Below, one piece after another: positions 54,239 through 64,000 of a stretch of DNA of 64,000 bases (within the stretch, counting starts at the first letter, position 1; each line of letters begins with the position of its first letter). The notes under the pieces are model-generated. The model was not told the DNA's origin, did not search any database, and was given only the letters and a program-made list of their open reading frames with translations. The position numbers and the translations under genes are program-made. Source of the stretch: Cyanophora paradoxa (Eukaryota; Glaucocystophyceae; Cyanophorales; Cyanophoraceae); the NCBI GenBank assembly GCA_004431415.1, contig QPMI01000597.1, positions 34,131 to 98,130 of the forward strand. Direction: 5' to 3'.

Positions 54239-57200
54239 TCAGGCAGGGGCCGCCGCCGAAAGCTTCGCGAGGTCGTCCCTCAGCTCCAGGGTGCGGGCGC
54301 GGGGGTCGACAGCGGGGTACCCCTCCTGTCGGGCGCGGCCCCCGTCGGCGGCGCCACGGGGGGGGGGGGGGGGGGCGCACGTGCATGGGGAGGAATCCGT
54401 CGGCGGCGAGCTGGCGGCGCATGCGCTCCTGCTCGTCGTGCACGCGCAGCAGCTCCTTGGCGAGGCGGGAGACGCGGCCCTGCATCCCTGCGCCAGCCGG
54501 CGCTCGGCCGGCCGCGGGGCGGCGCGCTGCGGGGCGGGGCGGGCGCACGCTCGCTGCTCTGCTGCATGCGCTTCGAGTCGGAAAGGATGGAGGGGCCGTG
54601 CCTCCGCGTCGCCTTCGCCTCCGCCGCGTCCGCCGCGAACGGGTGCGGCCCGGCCGGCGCCCCGGCCGCTCCTCGGCCGGCTCCTCGCCGGCCGCCGCGT
54701 CGGGGAGGGGTCGTGGAGCGCGGGGCTGCAGGCGAGCGGGCCGCGGGCCGAGTGCTCAGTTCGACGCCGCGCCAGAGGATGCCCGCTCGCCCCCTCAAAA
54801 AACGACCCCGGCCAGACCACCTGGCGCCGCCCGCGCCCCTCCCCGGGCCGCTCCCGGGTCGTGCGGCACCGCCTCCCCGCCGCGCCCATCCTGCGCCGGC
54901 CCGTCACGCGCGCCAGGCGGGCGGGTGCGGGCCCCGCACCTGGCCGCCGGCCGACGGAGCGGCGGCGGGGGCCGAGGAGGGCCGCATGGGGGCGGGGCGG
55001 GGCGGGGAGCGGGCGGGAGGACGGTGACGGCGGGGGCTGGCGGGCGGCGCGCAGCTCGTAGGCCATCGCGGTGGCGGCGGCGCTGGGCGGGCCTTGAGGA
55101 GGCGTTCGGAGGCGGCGAGGAGGTGGCGCAGCTCGGACTCGAGCGCCGCGTGGCTCGCCGCGTAGTCCTGCCGCCGCGTCCACTCCCGCTCCAGGTCCCG
55201 CCGCGTCCGCGCCAGCTGCCGCTCGTACTCCATGCCCCGCGCCCGCGCCTCCAGCGCCGAGCGCGCCGGCGAGCCGCCCGCCCCGGCGCGGGTCGGCGAC
55301 CGCGGGCCGCCGCATCCGCGGGGTGGCCCTCGGGCGGGGCCGCCCGGCGGCTCGTCGTCGTCGGGGTGGGCTCCTGCGGGAGGGCGAGGGGGCCGGGGAG
55401 GCGGCGGCGCCCCAGGCGACCGAGGAGCGGGCGCTGGCGACGGAGGCGCGCATGTTCGCCACCGAGCCCGACGAGGCCCGCACGTTCCCGCCCCGCCCCG
55501 CCCCGCCCCGCCCACCGGCCCCGCCCGCTCCCCCTCCGCCAGCGTCTTCCGCAGCAGCGCGCTCTCCCGCTGCAGGGCGTCCTGCCCGCCCCGCCCCGGG
55601 CGGCGTCAGTCAGGGGCGCGGCGGGCGGGCGGGCGGGCGGCTCGCAGGGACGCACGGAGAGGCTGCGCTCGCGCGCGAGTCGGTCCTTCAGGTCCGCCAC
55701 CTCGGCCGCCTCCTTCCCCGACCCCGCCCCGCCCGCCGCCGCCGCCGCCGCCGCCTTGGCCTCGGCCGCCTCCTTCGCCGCCGACGCGGCCGCCTCGGCG
55801 GCGCGGGCCTCGGCGGCCGCCTCCTCGGCGCGGCGGGCGCGGCCTCGGCGGCGGCGGCGGCCTCCTGCGCGGCCTTGAGGCGCTCCTCGGCGGCGGCGGC
55901 GCGCTCCTCGGCGGCGGCGAGGGCGCCGAGCTGCTCGTCGACGGAGCGGCGGAGCTCCTCCTTCTCCTTGCGCTGCTTCTCCGCGAGGCGCGCCTGCAGC
56001 TCGCGCTCCTGCGCCGCGCGCCGCAGCCGCTCCTCGAAGTCCGCCTCCAGCCGCTGCCGCTGCTCCACCAGCTTCTCCTCCACATCCGCCGCCGACGCCC
56101 CGGCGCCGCCCGACGCCGGCGCCCTCCTTCGCCGCCGCCGCCGCCGCCGCCGCCGCGCGCTCGGCCTCGAGGGCGCGCAGGCGTTCCTCGGCGCGGGCGC
56201 GCTCCTCGGCGGCGCGGGCGCGCTCGGCGGCGGCCTCGGCGCGGGCGGCGTCGAGCTCGGCGGCGTGGCGCTTGGCGTGCTCGGCGAGCGTCTCCGCGAC
56301 CTCCTTGACCTGCTCCACGTACCCCCGCAGGCTCTTCATCGCCACCTTCACCTTGACCTTCACCTCCCCCGCCGCCTTCTCCTCGGCCTTCGCCTCCTCC
56401 CCCGCCACCTTCGGCGGGCTCGCCCGCTTCAGCGTCAGCCTGCGCCGCCCCGGCCCGTCAGAGCGCCGGGCGCGCGGGGCGGCGTGCGGCGGGGGCGTGC
56501 GGACCAGCGCTCCTCCTCGAAGTCGGCGGGGGCGCCGAGGAGGCCCCGCGAGGCGTCGCGGCTCTCGAGGAGGCCCTTGAAGTCGCTCAGCTGCGCCTCG
56601 GCGCGCCCGTGGCCCGAGACGACGACGGAGAGCGCCCGGTCCTCCGCCGCCTCGAAGAGCCACTCCGCGTCCCCCGCCCACGCCGGCGCCGCCCCTGGCA
56701 CCAGCGGCGCGCTGTACGCCCGCCGCTCCCCGCTGCACGAGACCGTGCACGTGACCTCCCCCGCCCCCGCCTCCACCCCCGACGCCCCCGTCACCTCCAC
56801 CAGCAGCACGCCGCCGCGGCGGGCGGCGGCGGCGGCCTGGGCGGCGGCGCGCTTGGCCTCCTGCTGGGCGCGGCGGAGCTTGAAGCGCTCGAGGTCGAGC
56901 TGGGCGCGGGCGACGGCGAGGTCGGCCTCGGGGTCCCCCGTCTCGGGGCCCCACTGGAAGCGGAGGCCGAGGAGGGCCTGGCCCTGCGGCTCCAGCACCA
57001 CCCAGTTCTCCGCCGCGAGGGTCGCCGAGCTGAAGGCCTCCGAGATCGGCACCTGCCGCCCCGTCCGCACCGCCGGGCCCTCCTCCTCCTCCTCCACCAG
57101 CTCCACCTGCCCCCCGCCCCGCGCCCCGTGAGCCCCGCCCCGCGCCAGGCCGGCGGGCGGCGCGCCTTCAGCTCGTCCTCCATGGCGTAGACGGGGAGGC

Positions 57201-60200
57201 GCAGCTCGAGCTCGGGCTTGTTGTTGCCCGAGGGCCACGCCGCCCGCGCCGCCTTCCCCCGCAGCGTCGCCACGCAGAAGGCTGCGCCCACGATCGCGAT
57301 CGGCGCCGGGGGTGGCGCAGGGCGGGCGCCGGGGCGGGCGGGCGCACAGGAGCCGGCGGGGAGCATCGGCAGGCCCCGCACTTCCTTGACCGTCGCCGTC
57401 AGCTCCCCGATCGCCATCGCGCCCTTCCCCGCCGCCTTTGCCGCCGGCGCGGGGGCTGGGGTCGGGGCCGGGGCGGAGCGGGCGGCCTCGGCGGCGGCCT
57501 CGGCGGCGGCGGCGGCCTGGCGGGCGGCGGCGGCGTCGCGGCGGGCGGCCTCGGCCTCGGCCTCGAGCTTGGCGGCGCGGGCCTCCGCCTCGAAGCGCGA
57601 GCGGCGCTCCGACTCGAGGCCCTCCGTGAGGTGCTTCGCCAGCTCCTTCTGCTGCGCCAGCTCCTCCCGCGCCCCCGCCGCCTCCCGCCCCGCTCCTCCG
57701 CCTCCCGCAGCCGCCCCGCCTCCTCCTTGAGCCGCGCCGCCTCCTCGCGGCCCCGGCGCGCCTCCTCGCGGGCCGCCGCCAGCTCCCCCGCAGCTCGTCC
57801 GCCTCCGCCCGCGCCGCCTTCACCGCCGCCTCGTCCGCCTTGGGGGCCGGGGCCGCCGGGGCCGCGGCGGGGGGGCGGGCGCGGGGCGTGAAGGCGAACT
57901 TGAGGAGGAGGTCCCCCTTGATGTTCTTGTCCTTGCCGCCGGCGCGCGGGGCGAGCGGGAGGGCGCGCTCGGCGGCCGCGCCGGCCTGGAGGGCGGGTAG
58001 GATGTCGGAGAGGGGCACGCGGGCCTCCCCCAGGAAGTCGTCCCTGCCCGCCCGTCAGCGAGCCCGGCGGGGCGGCGGGGGGGCGGGCGGGGGCGGGCGC
58101 GCGTGAAGCCGATGTCCTTGTCGAAGACGTGCACCACGAGCGTCGCGTCCTCCCGCAGCACGTGGCTGCCCCGCCCCGCCCCGTCAGAGCCCCCAAGGGG
58201 GAGGGGGAGGCGCGAGGAGGGCGCACAAGCTGTACGTCTCGTTCCAGACGGGGTCGAGGTTGTTGTCGACGACCTTGGTGCGGTGGCGCTGCGGCTCCAC
58301 GGCGCTGTCGCCCACCTCCTGGAGGGTGAGGACGGCGTACGGGTCGCTCTTCCCCACCGCGTCCTTGTTCGCCAGGCCCTTGGCGCCCTGCGCCGTCACC
58401 ACCAGCGTCCCCAGGCTCGCCAGCTGCATCAGCTCCTCCCGCTCCCCGCCCGCCACCTTCCTGCCCTCCTTCCCCTTCTCCTCCTTCTTCTCCTCGGGCT
58501 TGGCGGGGGCGGCGGGGGCGGCGGCGGCGGCCTCGGCGCGGATCTCGGCGCGGGTGCGCTCCTCCCACTGGGAACGGAGGCGGGCCTCGCCCTCCTCCCA
58601 CTCCTTGCGGGCCTTGGCGAGCTCCTCCTTGACCTTGCCCGTGAAGCGCTCGCGCTCCCGCTCCAGGTCCTCCTCGGCCTGCGTCTCGAACTCGTGCCGC
58701 ATGCGCGCCACCGCCGCCTCGCGCTCCTCCCGCGCCTGGCGCTCCCACGTCTTCCGCAGCCGCGCGATCCCCTCCGCCGTCGCCCCGGACCCGTCGTCCG
58801 AGCTCCGCAGCGCCCCGGCCCCCTCCCCGGGGGCCCCCGCCTTGGCGGCGGCGGCGGCGGCGGCGGCGGCCTCGAGCTCCTTGGCGCGCTCCTCGGCCTT
58901 CTTGCGGAGGGCGCGCTCCTCCTGCACCTTCTTCTCCGCCTTCTCCATGACCTCCCGCCCGTACGCCTCCTGCTGCTCCCGCCGCCCCTTCTCCCGCCGC
59001 CAGCGCCCCTCGAGCTCCCCGTACTGCTTCTCGAGGCGCGCGAAGCGCTCCTCGGGGGGCAGGCTCTCGGGGATCGCCGCGGGGCCGCCCAGCTGGCCCT
59101 CCTTGGAGGGCGACGGGCCCCCGGCCCCCAGCAGCGCCAGCGCCGACTGCGACGCCGCCGGGCTCTCCTCCCCCGGCCCCTCCCCCGACGCCCGCGCCCG
59201 CTCCCGCTCCGCCTCCCACTCGCGCCGCGCCGCCTCGACCGCCGCCCCGCGCTCCTCGCGGAGGCGCGCCTCCCGCGCGGCCGCCTCGCCGCGCTCGCGC
59301 TCGAGCGCCGCCTGCGCCTCCGCCGCCCGCCGCCGCTCCTCGGCGACCTTCTTCTCGTACGCCTCGAGCGACTGCGCCGCCCACTCGGAGCGCTCCTGGC
59401 GGAGCTTCTTCTCCTTCTCCAGCTTCTCCTCGAGCTCCTTCACCTGCTCCTCCAGCGCCTTGACCCGCGCCGCCTCCGCCCCGGGCGCGCCGGCCCCGGG
59501 GGCGGCGGCGGCGCGGCGGCGCTCCTCGGCGAGGGCGCGCTCGTGGCCCTCGCGCTCCGCGCGCAGCTGCGCCTCGAGCTCCGCCACGCGCCCCGCAGCG
59601 CCCCCGCCTCGCCCCCGCCGCCCCCGACCGGGCCCGCCCGAAGAGCGCCTCGTGCTCCTCCGGCGTCGCCAGCGCGCGCCCCACCTGCGCCGCCCCGCGT
59701 GAGCCGCGTGACGGCGGGCCGGCAGGTGGCGCCGCCGGGGTGCGGGCGGCGCGCCTCCGCAGCGCGCTCGCGGTCGACGGCCTCCGCGTGGGCCGGCAGG
59801 ACAAGGAGGGGCCCGAAGGCGCGCCCCGCCGCTTCGGCGGCCGCCTGCTTCCCGTGCTGGGCCTGCACGTAGCTCGCGAGGAAGGCCCCGACGGCCCGGA
59901 TCAGCGCCCGATTCGCCGCGGGGATCGCCTGCAGGACGGACGCCAGCGCCGCCACCCTCCCCTTCGCCTCGCGCGCGTCTGCCGCCCCGCGTCAGCTGGG
60001 CCGGGAGGGCGGGGCGGCGGTCGGCGGGCGGGGCACCGGAGGCGGCGAGGGCGTCCCTGGCGCGGGCGCCGGTGAAGGGCGGGTCGGGCAGCTCGCGCAG
60101 GTACAGCTTGAGGACCTCCGCCACGACGGGCACGTCGCTGCGGTCCAGCTCCAGCGACGCCTCCCGCTCGCCCCCGTCCAGCGCCCTCCTTAGGGCGCCC

Positions 60201-60416
60201 ACTTTCTCCGTGTTCCTCGCCTCCGCCGAGAAGAGATTCTCGACGGAGAGTGCATCTGCCGGACCGCGTTAAGCATGCTCGAGACACGCGGACCCAAGTG
60301 CGCACTTTCGTGCAGGGCGTCGAGCAGATGGTGCACGACTGCCGGGATCTCGGCCTTGTCAGCCTTCACGACATCCTCGAGGGGCTCCCCGAAGACCTTC
60401 TTGCCCCCTGTTCCCA
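54239..60416 (-). CDS. RhoGAP-coiled-coil-C2 multidomain protein (RhoGAP lacks arginine finger)
   Basis: The 5' end is incomplete: the first readable exon starts at an acceptor at 60416. RhoGAP: KVFGEPLEDVVKADKAEIPA and VVHHLLDALHEN join across a 50-bp intron (60256-60305) to ALSVENLFSAEARNTEKVG; then LRRALDGGEREASLELDRSD, VPVVAEVLKLYLRELPDPPF and ASVLQAIPAANRALIRAVGA. The canonical arginine of 'teGifR' is Ser here (ENLFS). A very long charged coiled coil follows (about 59600-58500). C2 domain 1 is classical: GTLVVTAQGAKGLANKDAVG, KSDPYAVLTL, NNLDPVWNETYSL and LVVHVFDKDIGFT, with Asp residues for calcium. Two weaker C2-like units follow (GELTATVKEVRGLPML; LLVEVTGASGVEAGAGEVTC). A second coiled coil runs to LELRDDLAKLSAAAPA-stop (54239). 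Likely a membrane-recruited, calcium-responsive scaffold acting on Rho-family GTPases without catalysis (inference). Confidence 0.7.
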
Positions 60417-60661
60417 CTGCGCATGCAACGCCTTAGCTAACGGTGCAAGGGGTTCGAGGACTGCGCGAGGTCTGCGAGGCTCGAAGGGACTTAGCGAAGG
60501 CTAGCTAGAGAGGCCATGGCGGGGTGCGGCGCGGGGCAAGGCACGCGAAACTATCGGACAACTCGTAACTCTTTCTTAGGACGTCCGGCGAGCTGAGCAT
60601 TGGGGACTCAACGACTAGTCCGTATTCAGCTCAGGCAAGGGCAAGACTAGCTAGGAACTGT
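60417..60661. promoter_or_regulatory. Divergent region, includes undefined first exon of the RhoGAP gene
   Basis: Between the first readable RhoGAP exon and the next plus-strand gene. On the minus strand, ATGGCCTCTCTAGCTAGCCTTCGC (60517 downward) could begin the RhoGAP first exon but runs into a stop, so I could not build it. AT-richer sequence at 60545-60660 probably contains promoters. Confidence 0.35.
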
Positions 60662-62337
60662 ATGCAAGATACGCACGGAAGCCGAGGAGCTTCTTCATCG
60701 AGCCCGCCGGGCTCGCGCTGACCTCACTGGTTTTCGCTTCGCAGTCGTCGTCGCGTACCCCCCGAAAAAAGGTCCCTTCGGTCCGACTGCTGTCGGACTG
60801 CCGTCCCTGCGAGACGAGGCCGTTCCTGCGCTTTTTGTGCGGGAAAATGCTCCCTGGGCCAGGTGCCCCCCCCCCCGCCGACGCCGGTCCCGCACATTTC
60901 TGCGTCTCCTGCGTCGGCGAACTCTTGATTCCCGCAGAGAACGGCGACGCAGCCGCTCAGGAAGCACGTCACCTCGAATTCGACGGTCTTGGTCGCGGCG
61001 CCGCGGTGCGGGACGACTCTCCGTGCCGCGACACGCGCGCAAGGGCTTCGCCGCCCTTTTTTGTTGAGAGCGATCTTGAGGAAGATGAAGGATGGGACTC
61101 GAGCGGGTTTGAGCCTGCGCCGGTCTCCAACGTGGAGCGCCTGCCCGACGAGGCCCGCGCCGCAATCAATGGCCATACCCGCGGCGCAAGCTGAAAAGCG
61201 ATCTCGCGCAGGTCCTCGCCATATGTTTCGCCAAACTGCCCTCGAGGTGCGCGGCCTGAGTGTCGCAGCGCCGCCGCGCGTTTCCCTGCGTCGTCGATTC
61301 GCGCGCGGCAGGGATCGCGCGAACGTGCGCTTGACGAGTCGGCGCTGGAACGCTGTCGGGAACACCGTCGAACGTCAGATCGCAGTCAGCATTCGGGAGG
61401 CAGCCCGGGACGCGGTGCGTGCGGCGGCGCTGTGCGGGACAGGGAGCGCTGACTGACTTCGGCGCAGCTTAAGCTGGTGTCTAGCGGGGAGCTTCGCGAG
61501 TCCGGCTTGCAGGCGCAGCGCCCAATGCACGTGGGCCTGCTGGGCGGGCTCGGCCTCGAGGTCCGCGCGCGGCCGCACTGGTCGTCCGTTTGCGATCCTC
61601 GCGCAGGCGGTGAGCGACTTCCTGGAGAAGGCGGTGGCGACTCTGTGCACGATCCAGGAGACGCAGGTGCGGGGCGCGCGGGGCGCGCGCGCCCCATCCG
61701 CCCACTTCGGACGCCGCGCAGGGCCTGGAAGAGGATTTGCGGGTTCTGGCGCGGGTCGAGCACCCGAAGTTCCTCCGCGTGTGCAGCCGCAGGAGGGCTC
61801 GCTACCAGCGCCACCGCGCTCTGTGCGCGCAGAGCGCCTCGCGTCCGGCGCTCGACTTTGACGCGCGCGGGGCGCAGTTGCACGCACCCGGAGAGCTGGG
61901 AGCTCTCCTGCGGGCGGCTCTTCGACGTGCGGAGCCCCGGGGCGTGCCGGTTCCACTTCTCGGAGTACCTGAACGGGGGCGACCTCGGCACGCTCGTCGC
62001 GCGCTGGCCCTGCTGCCAGGCCCCCACGGTGCGGCCTCTCCCGCGCCCACCCGCGTAGCCCGGCCCCGCCGCAGCGAGCGCCGGCGCAGGTCTTCACGGC
62101 GGGCTGCACCGCGGGGCCCCACGCGGAGGACCCCGCCGCGCCCGTCCCCGAGGGCTGGCGCCAGCCCCGCCGGGGCGAGCGAGAGGGCGGCGGCGCGGCG
62201 GGGCGGGGCGCCTGGAGGCGGCCCCGGCGCGGGCCTCGAGCTCGGCGGGGTCGAGCCCGCGCTTCCGCGAGGCGGACGGCCGCGCCGACGACGCCTGGTC
62301 CCACGCCGACAGCGCCAGCCCCCGCTCCCCGCGCTGA
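60662..62337 (+). CDS. Uncharacterised multi-exon protein with CxxC zinc-like motifs
   Basis: A candidate start is ATG 60662. After an acceptor at 60744 the frame reads SSSRTPRKKVPSVRLLSDCR, then CRPC, LRFLCGKMLPG and HFCVSCVGELLIPAEN, an arrangement of CxxC pairs suggesting a zinc site. An acidic segment (FFVESDLEEDEGWDSSGFEP) and VERLPDEARAAINGH follow. Later exons give LKLVSSGELRESGLQAQRPM, HVGLLGGLGLE, AVSDFLEKAVATLCTIQETQ, GLEEDLRVLARVEHPKFLR, SCGRLFDVRSPGACRFHFSE, YLNGGDLGTLVARWPCCQAP, VFTAGCTAGPHAEDPAAP and RFREADGRADDAWSHADSAS-PRSPR-stop (62335-62337). Cys/His-rich patches occur throughout. I do not recognise the family, and the joins between 61195 and 61470 are uncertain; two genes are possible. 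Confidence 0.42.
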
Positions 62338-63029
62338 ACTGAGCCCAGCCACGTGCGCTTGAGCTCCCGAGCGGGGCGCCCCGACCCAGGCTCCGCCCCC
62401 GACTCTGCCCGGCACCTATTTGTACATACTCTTCGTTTTTCGCTTAAGTTATTCACGATTCGTGCTCGTGGGCCGACCTGTGCACGTGCTGAACCACGTG
62501 ATTGCAATGCGCGCTGCGCATGCTGTGACGCCGTAGTCTGTTCGCGGCGCCCTAGCTGCATACGCATGCCGCGCGGCATCCGGCACGTCAATATCCCGGC
62601 CCGCGGCGCCCCGCTGTCGCGCCGGCTTTCAGCAGCATGCACTGCCGATGTCGCGCTGTGAGCGCGCCGATGAAGCGGTATCCCCCCAGCGACGCTGTGA
62701 CGCCGCTGTCACTCGTCGCTGTGACGCTGCAGCTGTCGGCGCGCTGCCTGCTCAGCCTGTTCTCCAGTTGCGAGATCGAGCCCAAACGAGCTGCGGCAAG
62801 CTGTAGAGCGCGTGCACGTGGATCCCGCCGGATTGCGCAATACGCGCGCGCGCAGCTGACGCAACACGCGCATCTTCACTGACTTGCATACTATTACTTA
62901 TACGCCGCACATCGAGCTGCAGCTGTAAGCGGTGTTGCAGAGGAGCTTGCGTACGTGGGAACTTCAGCTCGCCCGGCCCGCGCCCCGGCCGCTAGCAGCT
63001 GACGTCTCGATGCAGCTGCAGAGCTCGCC
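62338..63029. other. Intergenic region, AT-richer with palindromes
   Basis: About 690 bp between tandem genes. It contains repeated GACGC(C/T)G(T/C)GACG words near 62690-62730 and GCATGCCGCGCGGCATCCGGC around 62564. I see no gene; presumed 3' UTR and promoter. Confidence 0.55.
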
Positions 63030-64000
63030 ATGGCGGACAACACGCATTCAATGCGAGGCGACGGCTTCTACAACAAGGTCTGCCGCCCGCTGCGCCGCTC
63101 GCGCCCAGTTCGAATTCGCGCGAGCCAAGGCGGCCCGCGCGGCTCGCAGAACTCGCTCCTGCAGCGGAACATGCTGGAGACGGCGACCGATCTGCTGGAC
63201 CAGGTCGCCGAAGCGATGGACTTCGAGGGGCGCCCCTCGGCCACCCTCGCAGACTTCGGCGCCTCGCAGGCGCGCCCCGCTCCTCCCCCGCGCGCGGCCT
63301 GCCAGCGAGCCCGCGAGCGGGGCGAGGGCGTGCAGGGCCGGAACTCGGTGGTGGCGCTGGCGGGGGCGGTGAGGGCGCTGCGGCGGCGGGCGGCGGGCCT
63401 GGCCGTCCACTGCGTCTTCAACGACCTCCCCTCGAACGACTGGAACACGCTCGCGCGGCTGCTCGCCGACCCCGCCTGCGCCCTCACCGCCCTCGGCGCC
63501 GTCTACACGACCCTCGCCCCCCGCTCCTTCTACGAGCAGGTGCAGGGCCCCGGCGCCGCCGGCCCGCCGCCTCGCGCCCCGCGAGCTCCCCGCAGGTGCT
63601 CCCGCCGGGGTCGGTGGACTGCGGCTTCTCGTTCACGGCGCTCCACTGGATGCGCCGCGTCCCCGTGGAGGCGCCCTCCGCCTTCTACCCCGACGACCTG
63701 CCCCCGCACGGTGCCCCTCCGTCCCGTGGGGCCCCGCTGGCGCTGATCGGCGGCTCCCGCAGAGCGCGCGGCGTTCGCGGAGCAGGCGGCGAAAGACTGG
63801 GAGGCCTTCCTCGTGGCGCGCCGGGCGGAGCTGCGCCCCGGCGGCCGCCTCTGCCTCGTCTTCCCCGCCCGCCGCGACGACGGCGCCTCCTGCCTCGCCG
63901 AGTGGGTCCGCCCCTACGACAGCGCCCTCCGCGCCGCCGAGGCCGTGCGCCCCCCGCCCGCCCCGCCCCCCGCCCGGCCTGGCCCCGCTGACTCGGCGGG
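63030..64000 (+). CDS. SABATH-family carboxyl methyltransferase, 5' part (runs off window)
   Basis: Starts at ATG 63030: MADNTHSMRGDGFYNK, resembling the 'M.GG.G..SYa.NS' entry of SABATH enzymes. After a GT-AG intron comes NSLLQRNMLETATDLLDQVA, then motif I: TLADFGASQ joins across a 66-bp GC-AG intron (63270-63335) to GRNSVVALAGAVRALRRR, reconstituting the SAM-binding 'aDlGcssGpNs'. VHCVFNDLPSNDWNTLARLL is the family's 'ei.FnDLP.NDFN.lF..L' signature. SFYEQ splices to VLPPGSVDCGFSFTALHWMR, matching '.S.y.rlfP..S.df..Ss.alhWLs'. The last visible exon, DWEAFLVARRAELRPGGRLC, matches the 'D...FL..Ra.EL..GG.mvl' helix. SABATH enzymes transfer methyl from SAM to carboxyl groups (salicylate, jasmonate, farnesoate) or ring nitrogens. 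The substrate-determining C-terminal cap is outside the window. Confidence 0.85.

Noticed and set aside
58103-59872. 589-codon Leu/Arg-rich plus-strand ORF
   Set aside because: Mirror image of the Glu/Ala-rich coiled coil of the RhoGAP-C2 gene; the Leu-rich text is the complement of GAG/GCG codons.
1-64000. CRISPR arrays, prokaryotic operons, ribosome binding sites
   Set aside because: The genes are intron-rich and eukaryotic; no regularly spaced short repeats or Shine-Dalgarno-driven clusters were seen.

Overview
The window is nuclear DNA from a unicellular eukaryote with a very GC-rich genome. Genes are broken into many short exons by tiny introns of roughly 50-80 bp. These introns end in a CTGAC/CTCAC branch-like motif followed by a few bases and GCAG, and many consist almost entirely of C/G-rich simple sequence such as (GCCCC)n. 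Many introns begin with GC rather than GT. In several cases this is supported because joining across a GC-AG intron restores a conserved motif: the RING-H2 histidine, an HMG-box start, and a methyltransferase SAM loop. Together these traits suggest a high-GC alga, most plausibly a haptophyte, but no rRNA or organelle marker is present to fix the taxon. There are no bacterial operons, CRISPR arrays or rRNA genes, and I found no tRNA I would defend.

Layout. The left edge (1-2885, +) is the 3' end of a large ATPase/TPR protein resembling the C-terminal part of soluble adenylyl cyclase. It is followed by an EF-hand-like gene (4540-5773), then about 3.3 kb of noncoding sequence with six ~145-bp tandem repeats. 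Next come a RING-H2 membrane E3 ligase (9.1-11.2 kb) and an SLC25 mitochondrial carrier (11.4-13.7 kb). A class IV aminotransferase (minus strand, with a decayed copy of its last exon behind it) lies head-to-head with a CAP/SCP-LIM fusion gene. A LYR-motif protein and a KANSL1-like PEHE-domain chromatin protein follow.

The middle contains a proline-rich actin-regulator-like gene (minus), a parallel beta-helix protein, a CEBPZ/Mak21/Noc1 ribosome-assembly factor, a candidate degenerate mobile element with foreign codon use (about 33.9-35.3 kb), and a START-domain / HMG-box region that may be one gene. Two coiled-coil unknowns, a GT77-like glycosyltransferase, a small spliced gene and an unknown spliced gene ending in a striking 26-bp hairpin come next.

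The right third holds a CHFR-type ubiquitin ligase (FHA, RING, PBZ), a CBM20-NADAR fusion, a 6-kb RhoGAP/coiled-coil/C2 gene whose RhoGAP domain lacks the arginine finger, a zinc-motif unknown and the 5' part of a SABATH methyltransferase cut by the window edge.

The genes do not form a pathway; neighbours are unrelated housekeeping and signalling genes. Several pairs are head-to-head with short AT-richer gaps that probably act as shared promoters. The most unusual content is domain architecture (CAP-LIM, CBM20-NADAR, possible START-HMG, inactive RhoGAP with C2 domains). Exon-level coordinates are my own reading of splice sites; CDS features give the outer span including introns.
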